Source: Mycteria americana
Taxonomy: Eukaryota; Chordata; Aves; Ciconiiformes; Ciconiidae
Length of the DNA stretch: 64,000 nucleotides
NCBI RefSeq assembly: GCF_035582795.1
Contig: NC_134373.1
Location: 37,604,501 to 37,668,500, forward strand
Reading direction: 5' to 3'
Part shown: one piece after another, positions 13,793 to 35,790 of the stretch
Numbering within the stretch: the first letter of the stretch is position 1
Layout of the letters: each line of letters opens with the position of its first letter
Notes under the pieces: generated by a model
The model's input: the letters and a program-made list of their open reading frames with translations, nothing else
What the model was told of the DNA's origin: nothing
Database searches by the model: none
Made by a program: the position numbers and the translations under genes

Positions 13793-13870
13793 AAACAGCA
13801 AAACACATAATGAAATAAATGGGACAAATTCAAACAGCCAAAAGCGTAATGAAACAAATGAGACAAATTC
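13793..13870. repeat. 39-bp tandem duplication
   Basis: Copies at 13793-13831 and 13832-13870 start AAACAGC and end GACAAATTC. They differ at a handful of sites (for example CACATAATG versus GCGTAATG). Confidence 0.9.
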
Positions 13871-15066
13871 TTTGAACTGCACCTAACATGAAAATGAATC
13901 TCAGCTGCTCATTAGAGACCGCCGAGCAGGGGACATAGGCAAATTAAATCACAGGAAGTAGAGGGAGGCACAGTAAAAAGGTCGATTATCTAAATCTCCT
14001 CTTATTAACTGCAAAATATTTTTTCAAGACTGAAGGTAGTAAACTATGTTAGTGGCAAATGGCAAAGCCTCTTTATGCACTTAAGGTAAAAAATGAGGAG
14101 TTGGGAAGAGCAGAGGAATGGGTAAACAAGGAATACACCACTCTATTTTCAGGGTGGGTTAGCAGTAATTCTGACCTGACGTACAGCCAGGTGTTTGCTT
14201 CCTTGCTCTCTCTGGCAAAATTTATACTTGGTTTCCTCAGGTTAATTCAGATTTTGCTGGGAATTCCAGTGCTGGTCGTCTGGGAAAAGGATCTGGGGGT
14301 GTTGGTGTGCCTGCCAGAGGGCTCGCACGCGGCGGCTGAGCCGGGTGGGTGGTGTGGGCAGCGTGAGCGGCAGATACCGCCCTGCGAGCCCGAACGATTG
14401 CGCTCCACCTAATAGAGTCGATTCAGCTGCAATTTGTTGGTCTGTCTGTCTAATGCACAGGCCAGATTGCCTCCCTTATCTAACACCACCAGGCTCACTG
14501 AAGCAGGCAGCAAGGGGGTGAGCTCCGAGGCTGGGGGGGCCATCACCTTCCCACGCTGCTCTGAACCAGCCCTCATGGGCATCTGGGACCCAGCAAAGTT
14601 TTTAAAGCTCTGCCCTCTACTTGTTACCAGGCCCTTTTCACCACTGTTGTTGTTTAACATACTCGGTTTTGCTGCTTTTTCCCTTGAAAGCATCCTTGCT
14701 GTCTGAGGGGCTAGGGCACGAGGAGTGTGCTGAAAGCCAGGTCTGCCTCAGTGGTGGTAGGGGTGGAAAATCACACCTTGGGTCCTGCTCCGGAGGTTGC
14801 TGCTGGTCTTTGGGACTGCCTCAAGGACAGCAATTAATAGGCATTGCTAAGAGACCTAACGGCTCTGGTAGCAGCACGTGCTGGAGGAGGTGCATCACCA
14901 CCAACCTTCACCATGCGTCCCCCTGTGGGAACCTTTGGGATGTGTAGAGATGTGGCTCATGGGATGCAAAACCAAAACATGTCAGGAGTTGGATGTTATC
15001 TTTGGCATGAGCAGCAAACAAAGGCGGGCAAAGCCAAGCAGCTCGCGTTATCGTTGAAAAGGGGGC

Positions 15067-15089
15067 AGGAGGAGGAGGAGGAGGAGGAG
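15067..15089. repeat. (AGG)n microsatellite
   Basis: About 7.7 perfect AGG units. Confidence 0.9.
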
Positions 15090-15289
15090 CGGGGGAACTG
15101 CAGCTGTTCAGCACGACAGCTGTCCCTAGAAATCGTCCTTTGAAAAGGAGTGAGCACCAGAAAGAGAATAAGGGGATGGCCAGGCAATGTGGAGATGTCA
15201 GGGAGAAATTGTGCCAAGCCCATCTTTCTGCCGGTGCTGTAACTGTCCCGGCGTACAGGGGAGAAAGAGGTGCTCCTATACAGGGGCTT

Positions 15290-16010
15290 TAGGTTTGGCA
15301 CCATCTTGTATGACATTCTCATAAGCAAGCGAGGAAGACGTGGCCTCGATGAGACAGCTGTTGGGTGGGTGGAAAACTGGTTGCAAAGTTAGGCAGAAAA
15401 GTTATCAGCGGTTCACTGCCAGAAAGGGAGGTAACGACAAGTATGAACCTGAGCCCTCTACTCTTTCGTGTTTCCATTCATGATCTGGGGGAGGGACGAG
15501 ACTGTGGTTATTCGATGCGCAGCTGGGAGGGACTTGAGCACAACAGAGGACAGAATTATAATTCAAAGGGAGAAAAGAAGTAGTCTGGAAAAAGCCCATG
15601 GTTTGTATTTCAGTGGTCATGCTGGCGAGCAAAGGCAAGCGGCGTGGGGTCTTGGTGGGGCGAGGGAAGCCGTCTCGGCTGCGCTGGGAGCTGGGGGACC
15701 TCAGCAGGTGGGGGGCTTTCGCTCTTGGCTGCTGCACTTCAGCAACAACAGGGCTTGGCTGGAGACAGTCCAAAGGGAGCGATAAAAACAACAAGTATCC
15801 AAGATGTTATTTTTAACGTCTGGGATATTACTTCTGTGGGAAAGTCAGATCTGATGGTAAGAGAAGCAGTGTGGTCCTTAAGCCTTGGACCTGCAAAGAA
15901 GAAGACGACCTCTGTCTCCTTGCCAGTTAGGGCAAGACATGATGGACTTAAACTGCAGTTTAGGAGGGGATGAACAGGTATTGGTTCACTTTTCAAGCTA
16001 CAGTCCAACA
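15290..16010 (+). mobile_element. Degraded CR1 LINE fragment (reverse-transcriptase region to near 3' end)
   Basis: Diverged CR1 pol sequence in + orientation. Translating 15310-15390 gives an RT-like stretch (YDILISK, then LDETAVGWVENWL). Near 15490 the TTCATGATCTGGG segment matches the RT 'NDL' region. The stretch around 15765-15800 resembles 'VQRRAIK'. Near 15930-15965 the AGGGCAAGACATGATGGACTTAAACTGCAG-type segment matches the CR1 3' region (only part is quoted by key bases). Many stops and gaps make it old and non-functional. Boundaries are approximate. Confidence 0.6.
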
Positions 16011-16678
16011 TTTCCTGGTAGCACCCTCTGCCTCCCCTGCTCCCAACTCTGTGTAAGCCAGGTTTAGCACAACATCCATTCCGGTAACTCACGTGGCTTT
16101 TGTGAATTAACTGCTTAGCCCATGGGAATCATACCATTATCTTCAGAGGAACTAGAAAAATAAAGAGTGCATTTATAAGGTTTTTATTGTTTTCACCCCA
16201 CCATCAGCATTCTCTTTAAGAACATCAAAAGATTAAAAAAACAGATAGAGACATCTGCCAGCATCTCTGGAGATGCGTGTTGCACTTCCTTCTAATCCAG
16301 ACCAAGTCTTTGGAGCGTCTCCATGCCTTCACGAAATAGGGGAATTTTTCTTTTATTTAAGAACCGTCTAAAGGCCCTTTTACTGGGTTTTAACAGAGCC
16401 CTGTGTCAGCACAGTTAAAAAATGCTGGCATTTCCTCTGCACAGATTAAAGATGATATATTACCCTTTGCTGCTCGAACCTGATTTACAGCTTCTATTGT
16501 GAAATTACATAATACTTTTTTTAGTGCTCTAAGGCGAAGTAGCAGGGCCAAGGACATGGAACAAAGTCTGGGCACATGCTGGTTTTCATCTCTCCGGCCT
16601 TTGTTATTCCTTCTCCAGGTCTGAAAGAAGAGCTGCAGGGAGCAACCTGTCCCCTCCTGCACCCTTCTGACCCCCAGC
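16011..16678. other. Immediate 5' flank of HNMT coding exon 1
   Basis: Not CpG-rich and with no convincing TATA/initiator arrangement. It contains two polypyrimidine-AG acceptor-like sites (AG at 16617-16618 and 16676-16677), which favours, but does not prove, splicing from an upstream non-coding exon. Confidence 0.45.
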
Positions 16679-29149
<12,471 letters not shown>

Positions 29150-29545
29150 CTTGACCTCTTCTTGCTTCTTGATCCAAAACAAATAGTCAGATACAAACTG
29201 TTAACAGCTGAAATACGTTTTTCATACTTTATAAATGGCTTAGTTTACTTCAGCACTGATACATAATTTTTGGAGCCTGTTAAGAAATCAGTATTCATAT
29301 CTGTTGTTATAAGTGAGCTTTAATACCTGATTAATTCTGTACTAATCTATGAACGTGTAACTCTCTAAGCAGTTAATTGTGCTTTATCGTATGAATGTTG
29401 TATAATCAGATGTAACTCGGACCATCCACTCAGGCACTGCAGAAACCTGACCATTTCCTATAAAATAATCAAGAACTATACATGGTTTCATCATCTTCAT
29501 TTAAAAACTCTCTACAGACCAAATAAACAAATGACAACTTCTCGA
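29150..29545 (+). other. HNMT: Probable HNMT 3' UTR (short form)
   Basis: AT-rich non-coding sequence directly after the HNMT stop, running to about 20 bases past the first canonical AATAAA. The true cleavage site is not visible. A longer form ending near 30.5 kb is also possible. Confidence 0.5.
29522..29527 (+). promoter_or_regulatory. HNMT: Candidate HNMT poly(A) signal AATAAA
   Basis: First canonical AATAAA after the stop codon, 373 bases downstream, in the context CAAATAAACAAATG. A T/G-containing stretch follows (TCGATGTGGCTGG), as expected of a downstream element. Confidence 0.5.
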
Positions 29546-30474
29546 TGTGGCTGGCAAGAGCAGAGGCTCAGCACGACCAACCGTTCGGGTGGCTGCTCAA
29601 TGGGATCTGTTGAGCCTGCTGTGACTTCAAGATCTCATACCTCCAGTTATCGTAAAAGTGGCCTCACCCCTTCTGCACGTGTGATGGTTGCTTGTTCCTG
29701 CCTCTGCAGCCAACTCCATTTAGTGGCACTGCTTCATTCTCCCCGGATCTTCACTTTATTTTTATGATGTTGCATCTGCAGAGCGATTTGTTGACAGGTC
29801 CATACTGGCACTGCAAGAGGGAAGCAGCTGAAGATGGTCAAGGCACAGCAGTGGTAACAACCGTCCTGGGGAGGTGGATTCCACTAATGAGCCCTGATGC
29901 AAAGCCTTGGTTAGGAATCAGCTACTGCTGTCACATCGGGCTTTCTGGTATTTTTAGCTAAACACACAAAGGTCCTGCTCACAGCCTCTCACTAGCCTGG
30001 CAGCAAGGACCATGCGTGGCTTGTGAGCTTCGTAATGTGGAAGATGTAAAAATGAACTCTGACGCCAAACTGACAGGTTTCAGTGGGATTTGTTTCATTT
30101 CCAATGGGGTTGTGTCAGGTGAAACGGTCCCATATACAGCATAGCATGTTCAGCAAGAAGGTGCTTCACCCCCTCGGTCCCTTCTCCATGTGGGGCTGTC
30201 TCTACTCCGGTAGTTGATGCATTTGTTTTGCTAAATGATTTTATGGTTTTAAGAAGTTTTATGCTCTCTACAAGGCACAATGCATGGTGGAATACAATAT
30301 AGTCGCTTGAATGCATTTAATAGTCTGAATACTCAGTTTATCTGGTGAGACAGGTGTGATTTCTGCCATTGAAATACTTTGATTCAGTGTTGAAACGGTT
30401 TCCTTTAGGTAATGCTTTAGCTGCAAGGAATTATGTTTTATTTTTATATATACAATTCTGATACAATATAGATT

Positions 30475-30480
30475 ATTAAA
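30475..30480 (+). promoter_or_regulatory. HNMT: Alternative distal poly(A) signal ATTAAA
   Basis: ATTAAA in an AT-rich stretch about 1.3 kb after the HNMT stop, and a candidate for a longer 3' UTR. Only transcript 3'-end data could choose between this and 29522. Confidence 0.2.
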
Positions 30481-31151
30481 GATTTCAAGTGATTTACAAG
30501 AGACCATATTGGGCGTTAATAACTGTTTATATTCATTTTAGAGTGAATTGTTTGAAACACACACTTCTCCTAGTGATCAAATATTAATTCCAGTGTATTT
30601 TAGAATGTTTCCATGATATTTCTCAGCTGTTGAACAGAACAAAATCTATTACTGCTTTTACACAGTGCTATGCACAGATTCCTGCATTAGAAGACCTCAG
30701 TATATCTGTAAGCTGTTACGGTGACATGCTGAAGCGGGAAAGAAAGAAAATCTCTCATTAGGACAGATTGCTGCATGCATTTCTAATGGGAAACAAATTA
30801 AAGTTACAATTATTTTCATAGATCTTTTGCGCTGCCAGTGACCTCTTCTAAATGGTGCGTGCGAAGGAGGTGACCGCTGAATATTGCCACATCAACCCTG
30901 TCAGGAGCGACATATCTTTGGGAGCCACAGAAATGCCAGAACAAAAAAAAAATCATCCCCAAATCCAACAACAAAGCCCAGCAACAAGATGCACATGCAG
31001 GTCCTGTTATCTTCTGGTTTAGCAGAGGTAAAAAATACAAGAAAAAAGCTTTTTAGAGTTTTGGGGGGAGGTTTGTTCTGAAAATGTGGGAGAGAGCAGG
31101 AAAGGTGAGGAACAGCAGAGATGATCTGGAGAGGAGAGAGGAGGATATGAC

Positions 31152-31165
31152 CACACACACACACA
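31152..31165. repeat. (CA)n microsatellite
   Basis: Seven CA units within a purine-rich stretch. Confidence 0.9.
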
Positions 31166-31407
31166 AAAGGAGATCCAATATGAATACATGTGAGAGCTCC
31201 TTCCCTTCTTTACTCAGAAAGGGAGAGGCCGGGGAGAGGGAGCGCTTGCTGGAGCGTGGAGGTGCACGGGGTCTCATTTAAAAGCAGAATTCACTGGGGG
31301 GAAAGGCACCTTCACCCCAGGCTGGAGAAGAAAACTCCTTATCTAAAAGCAGACACGTCAGGGAATCCTCTGCCACTGCTTTCGCTTCTGAGAATTTTGG
31401 TGGTGTT

Positions 31408-31791
31408 CAGCCTGGAGAAGAGAAGGCTCCAGAGAGACCTTATAGCAGCCTGCCAGTACTTAAAGGGGCTTATAAGAAAGATGGGGACAAACTTTTCAGC
31501 AGGGCCTGTTGTGATAGGACAAGGGGTAATGGTTTTAAATTAAAAGAGGGTAGATTTAGACTAGATATAAGGAAGAACTTTGTTATGCTGAGGGTGGTGA
31601 GGCACTGGCCCAGGTTGCCCAGAGAGGTGGTAGATGCCCCATCCCTGGAAGCATTCAAGGTCAGGCTGGACGGGGCTCCGAGCAACCTGATCTGGTTGAA
31701 GATGTCCCTGCTCATGGCAGGGGGATTGGACTAGATGACCTTTAAAGGTCCCTTCCAACCCAAACTATTCTATGATTCTATGATTCTATGA
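31408..31791 (+). mobile_element. CR1 LINE 3' end with (ATTCTATG)3 tail
   Basis: About 380 bp, 5'-truncated. It reads from TTCAGCCTGGAGAAGAGAAG through the GATAGGACAAGGGGTAATGG segment, GCCCAGAGAGGTGGT, GGACTAGATGACCTTTAAAGG and CCTTCCAACCC, ending in three perfect ATTCTATG copies at 31767-31790. Its consensus-like sequence suggests moderate age. It lies about 2.3 kb downstream of HNMT in the same orientation. Confidence 0.95.
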
Positions 31792-32728
31792 ATTTCATTA
31801 AAAAAATGAGGGGAAAAAAATTACAGTCAACTCCATTCTGTGTATGCAGCTGCTTCTGTTAAGGGGCTGGGGGAAAACTGACTCAGAAGAGCACCCTTAA
31901 GGGATAAATTATTTTTAATTTTAAATTTGTAACACACACATTTCCAAGAAGTACTGTAAGTATTATTTAGTAGGAAATGAGCATGGGGAAGCACAATTTT
32001 ATGCTCATTTGACCATAAAAACTGAAGGAGTTTTTGTAAATCTTTCAAACAACTTCCTAATAGCCTGAAGAGCCACACTTTCATGCGAGAATCACCCTTA
32101 ATTGTACAGCGAGATACTGCTATTCCAGAGCACGTTTGGGGAGTCCCGCTTGTCCACAGATGGGGATCTATATGGCAATTTTGAGCTTACCTGTGTGCTT
32201 TCTGCACCAAATTAATTGTTTTCCTCTCAGAAAGTCTGTCTTATCTCAACCAGCAGAATTTGAGTCCAAAAGCACATCTCCAGACCAGCCTTGCTCTTTG
32301 TAAACCCCCAGCTGGATGTGTGGGCCAACGGGAGGGGTCTTCCTCACTCGCGACCATAGGAAGTGAATTTATAGGCTTTATACAGAGGTTCACTGAGAGC
32401 AATGGTCTTAAACCAGCATAACAGTGACTGAAACAAGCTGGGTGTCAGGCTACCTGTATTAAAAATATACCTGAAATGATCCTGCAAGTTCTTCATGCAT
32501 AGGTGCCCCTTTCTGGCTAAATATATGTTTCAGATACGAAGTGTAAACATTTTGCAGAAACGTGGCTCTGGGTAAATGCAATCCTTAACATTGCATCTAT
32601 AAGTTCATCATGGATGGTTCTGAACAGGGTTTGTTTTTAAATTGGGAGACATCCTTTTTTATTTTCATTTCGCAGGCACATAAACCTGGAATATACAGAT
32701 TATATTACAGGTACAGGAGAAAAAAGCT

Positions 32729-32775
32729 GGAGGGAGGGAGGGAGGGAGGAGGAGGAGGAGGAGGAGGAGGAGGAG
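32729..32775. repeat. (GGGA)n(GGA)n compound purine microsatellite
   Basis: About five GGGA units pass directly into about nine GGA units. It is purely purine on the + strand. Confidence 0.95.
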
Positions 32776-33099
32776 CAACAACTCTCCTTTGAAATGGCAG
32801 GCGAACACCCGGGCCTGTGTCCCTCTGATAAGTGAGCGTGAGCTCGGGGCTCTGATGCGGCGTCAGTGACTATTTCCCAAAGTCATTCCCGCGGGAGGTT
32901 TGCTGTGCAGGGGATGGAATAGCCCGGCGCCTGTCGCTGAGGCATGGCTTTGGAGCGATGCCACGCGGGAAGGCTGGGGCAGAGCAAAAGTGGGGGAGGA
33001 AAAGGCCGACCCCCTCCAAAGGAGCCCGGTCTTCCCGTATATGTCCCCTCCGCATCACACACATCTGCCTGAGCCGCTTCAGGGCTGTTACTTTAAATC

Positions 33100-33850
33100 A
33101 TACGTAGAAAAATATTCTCACTGCTCTGTTAATTACAACAGCAAATTGAACAAATGCACTTACAGCGCGGTTGCTGTCGCCATTTCTACATCGGTGTAAT
33201 TCATGCTTGCAGCCCATGATAGGATTTTTTAATGTCATTACACAGTAGGGCAAAGTCTTCATTTTTAATAAAAATACAAATGCTAAAATGAAATGGATTA
33301 ATATCTAATTTTACATCTTCATTTACATGATGTGCAAAATTATCTTAAATATTTGTTATGGATGGAGTGGCTTTCCACCAATTTAGGCTTTTTTTCGTAC
33401 TGGAGAATGTTAACATAAATTGTAGCATAAATCATTGCCTTGTAGAGTACCAGAAGGCGCATATAAAAACCCATATCTTTACTGCACATATTTCCCATTA
33501 ACCATAATCTATTAGTAATTGAAGTTCATTACAAATTCTTGTAGACTTTATTGCTATCACGCTGCATGACATAGTGAACCTGGCTTGCATAACAAGAAGT
33601 CCTTGCTGGGAAATATCCTATTAACAATGACAGTGCATTTGTCATTGTGATAATAAATCCAAAGCTGCCTGTAGATTATAAATTATTGCGGCGCCATTTC
33701 CACTGTTGTAGTTTAAAAGTTTTGTCAGCACTTCCATTTTAAACCCCTGCTTTACAGGCAGTTATAACTTGACCATAAAAATCTGCAGCGAGCTGAATCT
33801 CGGCTTACAAGGTCCCAGTCCGAGAGCGCGTTTCTTCCCCCAGTGAGATT
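33100..33850. other. AT-rich block resembling conserved non-coding DNA
   Basis: No coding frame or repeat. It is rich in TAAT/ATTA homeodomain-type cores and contains a perfect head-to-head ACAATGAC/GTCATTGT pair at 33624-33648. Its composition (AT-rich, no simple repeats, no CR1) is like vertebrate conserved non-coding elements, but conservation cannot be judged from one sequence. Confidence 0.3.
33624..33648. promoter_or_regulatory. Inverted SOX-type motif pair (ACAATG...CATTGT)
   Basis: Perfect 8-base inverted repeat, ACAATGAC (33624-33631) and GTCATTGT (33641-33648), with a 9-base spacer. ACAAT/ATTGT is the core bound by SOX proteins, and SOX9/SOX10-type factors can bind such head-to-head pairs as dimers. 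Use as a site is inference. Confidence 0.3.
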
Positions 33851-35630
33851 CATATTTCATCCACATGAAAAATCTTAGAAGCAGAAGCTCTGTTTATGGC
33901 AGATCTTTTCTTCTGCATTTGCATAGCTTCTAATTGGAAAACCCAGGCCATTTGACAAGCAATTTGTCCACAATCTTTCTAAAGACTGTGGTAAAATTTA
34001 AAAATATATCAAGACAAAAAGATGGGGGCCGAGCTGACCTGAGTTTAGCAGCTGAAAAAGCCTCAATCCTTATCTCCAGGTGCCACGGACTTTGGGGAGA
34101 CATTGGGCAAACCCCACTTCTCTTCAAAGGAGAAACTGAAGAGAGATGATGCTACCCATATACCTTGCAAAGGTGTTTTGAGGATTAATTACTAACGCTG
34201 AAACTCTGGCATCCACTCAAGTCATCCTTCATCACGTCTATGCAATTCTTTGAGCTCTATATAGGTTTTAAGTGTTATTAAAAGCAAATTGCCATAGAGT
34301 TGAACTTTAAGTGTTAATTATGACTTGAGATATAAATGACATCAGGTCAAATCTTTCACAATTTAACTCCCTAATTGACTTCAGCTCGCTACACCAGGGG
34401 ATATCTATCTAGCTGAATGCATCTGTCTATCATATTTCTCAAGTGCCTATAGCAATGCATCCAATTAGCTGGACGTAACCATTATGCCTCAACTGCTCCT
34501 AAATAGCGTAGGATGAAGCCTTCACCTCCCTGAAATCACCGGGAAAACTTTCCCTCCCACCAGCGAGGCCAGGTTTTCACATTATCCTGCAATACGTGCT
34601 CTGTCTTGAAGTACTGTTCGTGTTTTCATGGGGTGGATAACGGATTTTGCAGTAAATATAATAATTGTCTTTTCACATCAATAGCGTCTTCCATCCCAAA
34701 ATGCCCCAAATTGCTTTAAAATCTTGATATGCAAAACCACTTCACTTACCACTGAGGTGCAGCAGTCTCCTGGGTGAAATCCAGCAGCTGTTGGATGGTT
34801 CACGGCACCGTTTCACAGCAATTTATGGCAGGATGAGGAGGAGGAGGCGGCTTTCGGCAGTAGAAGTGGCAATGCCAAGCAGCAGAAAGCAATTATGTAG
34901 GCTGGCATTGAGCCGGGGCACGGGTGCTAACGTGTCTCCTCTGGCCAAAATTGCCATCAGCTCCCTGCTTCCCCTCTTCCTCAGCAGCGGCGTGGTGGGA
35001 CACGGGGCTGGCTCAGGATGAAGCCTGGTGCCCACCACCACCCCAGCATGTCCAACAGCTTACGCTGGTGGTGGGACCAAGGGTCTCTGCCATCAATGGG
35101 CTTGACACCAGCTTTTGTGCTGCAGTCCTAGCTACTGCCCTGGTGCTCCTTCACGCTAGTAGCAAAGGGGAGCTCTCCTACAACTCACAAAGTCAGCCTT
35201 CATTAGCTCTTACCTCCCAACACCTCACATTCAAATCCTCCCTATTTCCTTGCACATCAAGAGGCGCTTCACCACCAGTCTTCGCTACCCAGCTGAGTTC
35301 ATATGGAAGGCAGAGATGGATCCAGTGGTTGTAAGGAGAAAGAAGATATCGTCCCTTTTTGCTTTAATGGGATATTCCTCTTTCCACTCCCAGATGGGTA
35401 TGAATGGTACCTAAAAGAGATGCATGAATGTGTGGGTCCAAGGTGGTGTTGGTGTGATTCAGGATGGTGCTTTTATTCAGGAGTGGTGAACTGCTCTAAA
35501 TAAGCACTGGAAAAAATATTATAGCATATTGCAGATTTCTTAGTTTTGTGTATGCTGTCTCAGTTTTGTGTATTATCAAGTCTCTAGCCAAAACACCAAT
35601 GAGCACAAAAATAACCAAATTAATGACTCT

Positions 35631-35790
35631 TTGAAATCCCTAAACCTAAACCATATCATAGTTTCCCACTTTGAAGTCCCTAAACCTAAATCATATCATA
35701 GTTTCCCACTTTGAAATCCCTAAACCTAAATCATATCATAGTTTCCCACTTTGAAATCCCTAAACCTAAATCATATCATAGTTTCCCACT
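35631..35790. repeat. 40-bp minisatellite, four copies
   Basis: Copies at 35631-35670, 35671-35710, 35711-35750 and 35751-35790. Each runs from TTGAAATCCCTAAACCTAAA to TTTCCCACT. Only two substitutions separate them (CCATAT/TCATAT in copy 1; GAAGTCC/GAAATCC in copy 2). Copies 3 and 4 are identical. Confidence 0.98.

Larger units (their letters stand above)
13401..15289. other. Interval between CpG patch and HNMT coding exon 1: mostly nothing recognised
   Basis: If the 13-kb patch is an HNMT first exon, this is part of its first intron. Besides the 39-bp duplication and the AGG microsatellite, a 25-base piece at 14283-14308 resembles CR1 pol ('EKDLGVLV') but is too short to call. Confidence 0.5.
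29546..31407. other. Downstream flank of HNMT: no gene recognised
   Basis: AT-rich sequence that may be partly extended 3' UTR up to about 30.5 kb, then a purine-rich stretch at 31080-31150. No coding exon seen. Confidence 0.55.

Noticed and set aside
14283..14308. Possible CR1 pol scrap (EKDLGVLV frame)
   Set aside because: Only about 25 bases resemble CR1, with no neighbouring match on either side; too short to call.
35631..35790. Telomere-like CCCTAAA motifs
   Set aside because: They are part of a 40-bp minisatellite unit, not a run of the vertebrate CCCTAA hexamer, so this is not interstitial telomere sequence.
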